DNA of 64,000 nucleotides, taken from contig NZ_QIBZ01000006.1 in the NCBI RefSeq assembly GCF_003725955.1, positions 1-64,000 of the forward strand, read 5' to 3'. The notes under the pieces are model-generated. The model did no database searches. It was given only the letters and a program-made list of their open reading frames with translations, and was not told the DNA's origin. A program made the translations under genes and the position numbers. Source of the stretch: Slackia isoflavoniconvertens. GTDB taxonomy: Bacteria > Actinomycetota > Coriobacteriia > Coriobacteriales > Eggerthellaceae. Shown here piece after piece: positions 59,889 through 64,000 of the stretch; within the stretch, counting starts at the first letter, position 1; each line of letters begins with the position of its first letter.

Positions 59889-60896
59889 ATGGCAACTACT
59901 CCGCAAACCAATGTGACGCTTGCGGAATTCGCCGAAGCCCTTGATCGCTTCGAGAGTTTTGCCTTGTGCGGGCATGTGAGCCCCGATGGCGACTGCTTGG
60001 GCTCGCAACTTGCGCTCGCGCATGCCTTGCGCGCCAAGGGCAAGCGTGCGGTGTGCCTGCTTGCGCACGACGATGCCGTGGATAAGAGCTTCCTCTTCCT
60101 TCCCGGGGCGAACGAGTTGATTCCCGCGTGCGAATTCGAGAGCGACGTCGACGCCTTCATCGCAGTTGACGTGCCCAATCTTGAGCGTTTGGGCGATGCG
60201 GCTCGCGTTCATGAAAGCGCGGGCGCGCATTTCACGCTTGATCACCATGCGGTTGAAAGCTGCATGGCAGAATACAATTATGTTGACCCCGATGCGCCGG
60301 CAACGGGCATGCTTGCGTGGCGCCTTATTGGCGAAATGGGAGTTGAGCGCACGTTCGAGATGGCTCAGTGCTGCTATTTGGCCCTGATGACCGATACGGG
60401 GCGCTTTCAGTTCCAGAACACCACTCCTGAAGCGTTTGCGCTTGCGGGCGAAATGGTGTCGGCTGGCGCGCGGCCCGAAGAGTGCTCGCAAGAGATTTAT
60501 CAGCGCCGCAGCGCCGCCTCGCTTGGCCTTGAAGGCGTCATGCTTTCGAACATGCAGGTTGCTCCGTCGGGCGAGTGGGCGCTTTCGTATGCGCGCCTCG
60601 ACGATTTCGAGCGCCTGGGCGCGGTAAAGGCCGATGCTGAGCCCCTTATCGACGTGCTTCGCTCGCTCGACGGCATTCGGGTCGCCTGCATGCTGCGCGA
60701 GCAGGAAGACGTGGTGCGTGGAAGCCTTCGTGCCAAGGGCGACGGCATCGATGTGGCCGCGCTTGCGCGCGAAATAGGGGGCGGCGGCCATAAGGCGGCT
60801 GCTGGATTCACCTATAAAGGCAGCATCGATGACGCCTTGGCCGAAATACCTGCTTTGCTCGATGGGCTGTTTGTGGGCGGTGAAGGCAAGGAATGA
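59889..60896 (+). CDS. nrnA: DHH/DHHA1 family phosphoesterase (NrnA-type nanoRNase / pAp phosphatase)
   Basis: NrnA degrades very short RNAs, and some members dephosphorylate pAp or hydrolyse cyclic-di-nucleotide products. The 335-residue product has motif I ALCGHVSPDGDCLGSQLALA, motif II AFIAVDVPN, the DHH motif in FTLDHHAVES and motif IV LMTDTGRFQF. The DHHA1 RNA-binding end is REIGGGGHKAAAGFTYKG. All metal ligands are visible. It starts four bases after rbfA; the stop overlaps truB as ATGA. Confidence 0.94.
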   Translation: MATTPQTNVTLAEFAEALDRFESFALCGHVSPDGDCLGSQLALAHALRAKGKRAVCLLAHDDAVDKSFLFLPGANELIPACEFESDVDAFIAVDVPNLERLGDAARVHESAGAHFTLDHHAVESCMAEYNYVDPDAPATGMLAWRLIGEMGVERTFEMAQCCYLALMTDTGRFQFQNTTPEAFALAGEMVSAGARPEECSQEIYQRRSAASLGLEGVMLSNMQVAPSGEWALSYARLDDFERLGAVKADAEPLIDVLRSLDGIRVACMLREQEDVVRGSLRAKGDGIDVAALAREIGGGGHKAAAGFTYKGSIDDALAEIPALLDGLFVGGEGKE

Positions 60897-61903
60897 AGCG
60901 TGGAGATTCCGGCATGTGCCTCGTCGTGGGCGTCGACAAGCCTGAGGGCAAAAGCTCGCACGACGTGGTGAATGCCTGCCGCCGCATTTTCGGCGAACGC
61001 CGCGTGGGCCACACGGGTACGCTCGATCCTTTGGCGACGGGTGCGCTTGTGGTGTGCGTTGGGCCTGCGACCAGGCTTGATGCCTATATGGTTGGGCACG
61101 ACAAAACGTATGACGTGCGCATTTCGTTCGGCGCTGCCACCGATACCGACGACAAGCTCGGCGAAGTGATTCGCACGCTCGACGTTCCCGCGCAGGTGTG
61201 CGATCCCGAGTTCGCGCAGGTGATATTGAGCGGGTTTGTGGGCAAGCAGAAGCAAATGCCCCCTGCATATTCCGCAATCAAAAAAGGCGGCGTGAAGGCG
61301 TGCGACGCGGCGCGAAAAGGCAATGTGATTGCGCTTGAGCCGCGCGATATTGAGGTCTATTCGGCTGAATTGCTTGATTTGGAGCGCGATCCGCGCGCCG
61401 ATAGCATTTGGTGGGATGTGCGTTTCTCGGTGTCGAAGGGCACATATATTCGCACGCTCGCTCGTGACGTGGGCGCGGCATGCGAAACGTGCGCTCATGT
61501 CGAAACACTGCGCCGCACGCGAGTTGGCGTGCTTGATGTGGAAGACTGCCTGTCGCTCGACGCCTTGGAACGCTACGGCATCGAGGCTGCGATCGATCCA
61601 GTCTTCCTTCTCGAAAGCCGTATGGCGTTTCTGGACGATGAGGCGTATGCCGATGTGTGCAATGGCAAGCCGCTTCGCGCGTCGGAGCTTTCCGTATATG
61701 AAGCGCCGCACCGTTTTGATGCCGACGATTGCGGTCCGCGGCGATGCGCCGTGCCTGCGACGAGTCCGCTTCACGATGGCGAGCTCGTGTGCTTGGTGTA
61801 TGGCAACGATTTGAAGGCACTCTACGCCTTCGACGCGAAAACTGGTAAGGTTTCGCCTAAGTGTGTGTTCTCGCAAGGAGTTACGCGTGGCAAAAGTCTA
61901 TAA
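60893..61903 (+). CDS. truB: tRNA pseudouridine-55 synthase TruB
   Basis: TruB makes the universal pseudouridine in the tRNA T-loop. The 336-residue product has VDKPEGKSSHDVVNACRRIF, the catalytic motif VGHTGTLDPLATGALVVC (Asp about residue 45), MPPAYSAIKKGGVKAC, and FSVSKGTYIRTLARDVGAAC. A C-terminal PUA-like region follows. The ATG overlaps the nrnA stop. The end overlaps ribF by 17 bases. Confidence 0.95.
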   Translation: MKRGDSGMCLVVGVDKPEGKSSHDVVNACRRIFGERRVGHTGTLDPLATGALVVCVGPATRLDAYMVGHDKTYDVRISFGAATDTDDKLGEVIRTLDVPAQVCDPEFAQVILSGFVGKQKQMPPAYSAIKKGGVKACDAARKGNVIALEPRDIEVYSAELLDLERDPRADSIWWDVRFSVSKGTYIRTLARDVGAACETCAHVETLRRTRVGVLDVEDCLSLDALERYGIEAAIDPVFLLESRMAFLDDEAYADVCNGKPLRASELSVYEAPHRFDADDCGPRRCAVPATSPLHDGELVCLVYGNDLKALYAFDAKTGKVSPKCVFSQGVTRGKSL

Positions 61904-62807
61904 GGTCGACGAAACATTCGACCACACATTGTTTATTGGCGCTTCGTGCGCGTTCGGCGTGTTCGATGGCGTGCACAGGGGCCATAGGTTCCTTATCGAC
62001 CAGGCGAAGCGTACCGCTGCAGAAAGCGGCGGCAAGTCGATCGCCCTCACTTTCGACATCGATCCCGATGAGCGTTTTCATGCTGATCGCCTGAAGAAAC
62101 TCATGACCAACGAGCAGCGTGTGAAAGCACTTGCCGATACAGGAGTCGACTGTGTCGTGGTTTTACCGTTCACCCCGGCATTTTCTGCCCAGTCGCCTAT
62201 GGCTTTCATGGATGCGACGTTCGGTGGATGCGCACCGTATGCGATGCATGTGGGCACCGATTTTCGTTTTGGCGCGAAAGCGGCAGGTACTGTTTCCGAG
62301 TTGCATGAGTGGGGCGATTCGCGTGGAACGCGTATTTGCTCGCATGATCTGGAAAGCTTCGATGGACGTCCCATTACCGCTACGCGCATCCGCCTTCTTT
62401 TGGGCGATTGCAAGGTTGCGGCGGCGATTGAGCTTTTGGGCCACCCGTATACGTTCGAAGGTGTGGTGCAGCAGGGCCGCGGCCAAGGCAACGATATGGG
62501 CTTTGCTACGGCGAATTTGCAGCTGCCCGCGATGATGCAGGTGCTCGGCGAGGCCGTATACGCTGCTTATGTCACCGTCGACGGCGTGCGGTATAAATCG
62601 GCGATGAGCGTGGGGGTTGCGCCTACGTTTGCCGACGCGACCGCGACGTGCGAAGCACATATCCTCGATTTCGACGGAAAAATCTACGGCGATACGATCA
62701 AAGTTGAGCCAGTTGAATTCCTTCGTCCGATGATCAAGTTCGACTCGGTTGATGAGCTCATTGCAACCGTCAAGGGCAATATTGAATGGGTGAGGGAAAA
62801 CCTCTAG
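61887..62807 (+). CDS. ribF: Bifunctional riboflavin kinase / FAD synthetase
   Basis: RibF turns riboflavin into FMN and FAD, cofactors needed by the Dus, TrmFO and acyl-CoA dehydrogenase enzymes in this window. The 306-residue product has the N-terminal nucleotidyltransferase region (CAFGVFDGVHRGHRFLIDQA; GTDFRFGAKAAGT) with TATRIRLLLGDCKVAAAIEL. The C-terminal kinase domain shows EGVVQQGRGQGNDMGFATAN and MSVGVAPTF. GTG 61887 is supported by AAGGAG six bases upstream and overlaps the truB end. rpsO, a frequent follower, is absent. Confidence 0.95.
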   Translation: MAKVYKVDETFDHTLFIGASCAFGVFDGVHRGHRFLIDQAKRTAAESGGKSIALTFDIDPDERFHADRLKKLMTNEQRVKALADTGVDCVVVLPFTPAFSAQSPMAFMDATFGGCAPYAMHVGTDFRFGAKAAGTVSELHEWGDSRGTRICSHDLESFDGRPITATRIRLLLGDCKVAAAIELLGHPYTFEGVVQQGRGQGNDMGFATANLQLPAMMQVLGEAVYAAYVTVDGVRYKSAMSVGVAPTFADATATCEAHILDFDGKIYGDTIKVEPVEFLRPMIKFDSVDELIATVKGNIEWVRENL

Positions 62808-62864
62808 GCGCATGCGCGTCATGGACGATTGCCTTTGGACCTGTTTTCGCGGCTGCTGGGCGGG

Positions 62865-63047
62865 AGCCTGGCGCTGGCCCGACCGAAGTGCCCGCGAGGC
62901 TACCGCTCGCTTTCGGCTCGCTTTGCGCCTCGCTCCGGTTTCCCGTTTTGAAAGATTTGAGAAACCGAGCACTTCCGTCGGGCCAGCCCAGGCTGTTCGG
63001 TTTGTGCGGAATCTATCGGATCAAGGAATTCGCGCCGCGAACAGTGC
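62865..63047. repeat. Palindromic repeat element (copy C) between ribF and dnaG
   Basis: Outer arms 62865-62891 and 62969-62994 pair at 25 of 27 positions, with one unpaired base and one mismatch. GGTTTC/GAAACC (62937-62966) adds an inner stem. Just outside, 62992-63020 read in reverse gives CCGATAGATTCCGCAC and GAACAG, the same core words as copy B. GAACAGTGCTTCTTG (63039-63053) resembles the inner stem of A and B. Confidence 0.7.
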
Positions 63048-63088
63048 TTCTTGTTGAAGGGCAAGCGGCGGGATGGAAAGGGAACGTT

Positions 63089-64000
63089 TTGGCAGGAATT
63101 CCGGAAGATGATATTCGCCGCGTGCGCGAGGCGAGCGATCTGGTCTCCATTGCGGGGGAGCGGGTCGTTCTGCGTCAGCGTGGCCGCGATTTCTGGGGTT
63201 GCTGCCCGTTCCATAACGAGAAATCCCCCTCGTTCAAAATCGATCCGTCGACGCAGTTGTGGCATTGCTTCGGCTGCGGCGAAGGCGGAGACGTCTTCAG
63301 CTTCGTGATGAAGCTCGACGATATCGGCTTTGTCGATGCCGTGCGCGAGCTTGCGCGCCGTGCGGGCATTCAAATTACCGAAGCGCCTGGCGCCGCTATG
63401 AACCGCGGCAAGAAAGCACGCTTAAAAGAGGTGTGCAACGCCTCTGCTGAATTCTTCCACACCCAGCTTATGCGCGGGCGCGGCCCGAAGGTCGACGAGG
63501 CCCGCTCCTATTTGGCGGGGCGTGATTTGGGCGGAGAGGTGCCGAAGAAGTGGCAGCTCGGTTTTGCTCCAGGGTCGGGCTCTCTCGTCGCATACCTCAA
63601 CTCGAAGGGCTTCAAGGCGAAGGAAATGATCGAGGCCAACGTGGCCGTCGAGGGACGAGGAGGCGGCGCTCGCGATCGCTTCTATGAACGCATCATGTTT
63701 CCCATTCGCGATGTCGATGGCGATGTGATCGCGTTCGGCGGACGTGTGGTGGGCAAGGGCGAGCCGAAGTATCTCAATTCGCAGGAAACTCCCATCTTCC
63801 ACAAATCGGAAGTGCTTTTTGGCCTCGATAAGGCTAAGGCGGCTATGGCGTCGACCGGCGTTGCTATTATCTGCGAAGGCTATACCGATGTCATCATGAT
63901 GCATGAGGCCGGCGTGACCAACGTGGTCGCTACGTTGGGTACCGCGCTTACCGTGCAGCATATTCGTGTGCTGTCGCGGCATGCCAAGCACAAGATCGTG
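63089..64000 (+). CDS. dnaG: DNA primase DnaG (5' part, runs off the window)
   Basis: DnaG makes RNA primers for replication. The visible 304 residues start GIPEDDIRRVREASDLVSIA. The CHC2 zinc-binding domain follows (CCPFHNEKSPSF, then LWHCFGCGEGGDVFSFVM), then the TOPRIM-associated core (YERIMFPIRDVDGDVIAFGG, YLNSQETPIFHKSEVLFGL) and the first TOPRIM motif (AIICEGYTDVIMMHEAG). The start is TTG 63089, chosen because AAAGGGAACG precedes it and the protein aligns with normal DnaG N-termini. An ATG at 63073 is in another frame. The gene continues past 64000. Confidence 0.94.
   Translation, partial: MAGIPEDDIRRVREASDLVSIAGERVVLRQRGRDFWGCCPFHNEKSPSFKIDPSTQLWHCFGCGEGGDVFSFVMKLDDIGFVDAVRELARRAGIQITEAPGAAMNRGKKARLKEVCNASAEFFHTQLMRGRGPKVDEARSYLAGRDLGGEVPKKWQLGFAPGSGSLVAYLNSKGFKAKEMIEANVAVEGRGGGARDRFYERIMFPIRDVDGDVIAFGGRVVGKGEPKYLNSQETPIFHKSEVLFGLDKAKAAMASTGVAIICEGYTDVIMMHEAGVTNVVATLGTALTVQHIRVLSRHAKHKIV

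Overview
The window looks like part of a chromosome of a fairly GC-rich anaerobic actinobacterium, most likely of class Coriobacteriia (Eggerthellaceae or a close relative). This is inferred from the mix of actinobacterial-style housekeeping genes, the GC-rich third codon positions, the absence of ylxR, lepB and topA from their usual places, and a block of acyl-CoA dehydrogenase, family III CoA-transferase, LysR and MFS genes of a kind common in that class. No rRNA, tRNA, insertion sequence, prophage or CRISPR array was seen.

Layout. 1-1443: a regulator remnant and a membrane protein. 1770-5767: comEA-comEC-holA (DNA uptake, polymerase III delta). 6039-14625: engB (minus strand), rpsT, lepA, a small membrane protein, hemW, dus, hrcA and dnaJ. 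14750-17775: mtaB-dgkA-rsmE-ybeY. 18154-25012: rplS, rnhB, yraN, comM, dprA, trmFO and a Xer recombinase. 25259-27851: a two-component pair. 28004-35627: uvrA, an unusual EamA-transporter fusion, an M18 aminopeptidase and degV. 36091-40551: ileS-lspA-rluD.

40896-53978 is the most distinctive accessory region. It holds a crotonase, a CaiA-like acyl-CoA dehydrogenase, an OFA-like MFS transporter, two paralogous LysR regulators, two further closely paralogous acyl-CoA dehydrogenases, an unknown Cys-containing protein, a CaiC-like acyl-CoA ligase and a CaiB/BaiF-like CoA-transferase. Together these could import an organic acid, activate it as a CoA thioester, hydrate or dehydrate and reduce or oxidise it, and recycle the CoA. 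The set resembles cai and bai logic, but the substrate cannot be read from sequence. Almost every transcription unit here ends in its own strong hairpin, and several promoters carry palindromes.

54587-62807 is the translation and RNA block rimP-nusA-infB-rbfA-nrnA-truB-ribF, followed by dnaG, which runs off the window. NusA has an extra Cys/His tail.

Non-coding structure is rich. Three large palindromic elements (11093-11204, 40563-40677, 62865-63047) share core sequence but have different self-complementary arms; one lies inside the dus coding region. Other notable items are a three-copy hairpin cluster after holA, a perfect 19-bp inverted repeat inside a small membrane-protein gene, and a 24-bp inverted repeat around the start of the histidine-kinase gene.
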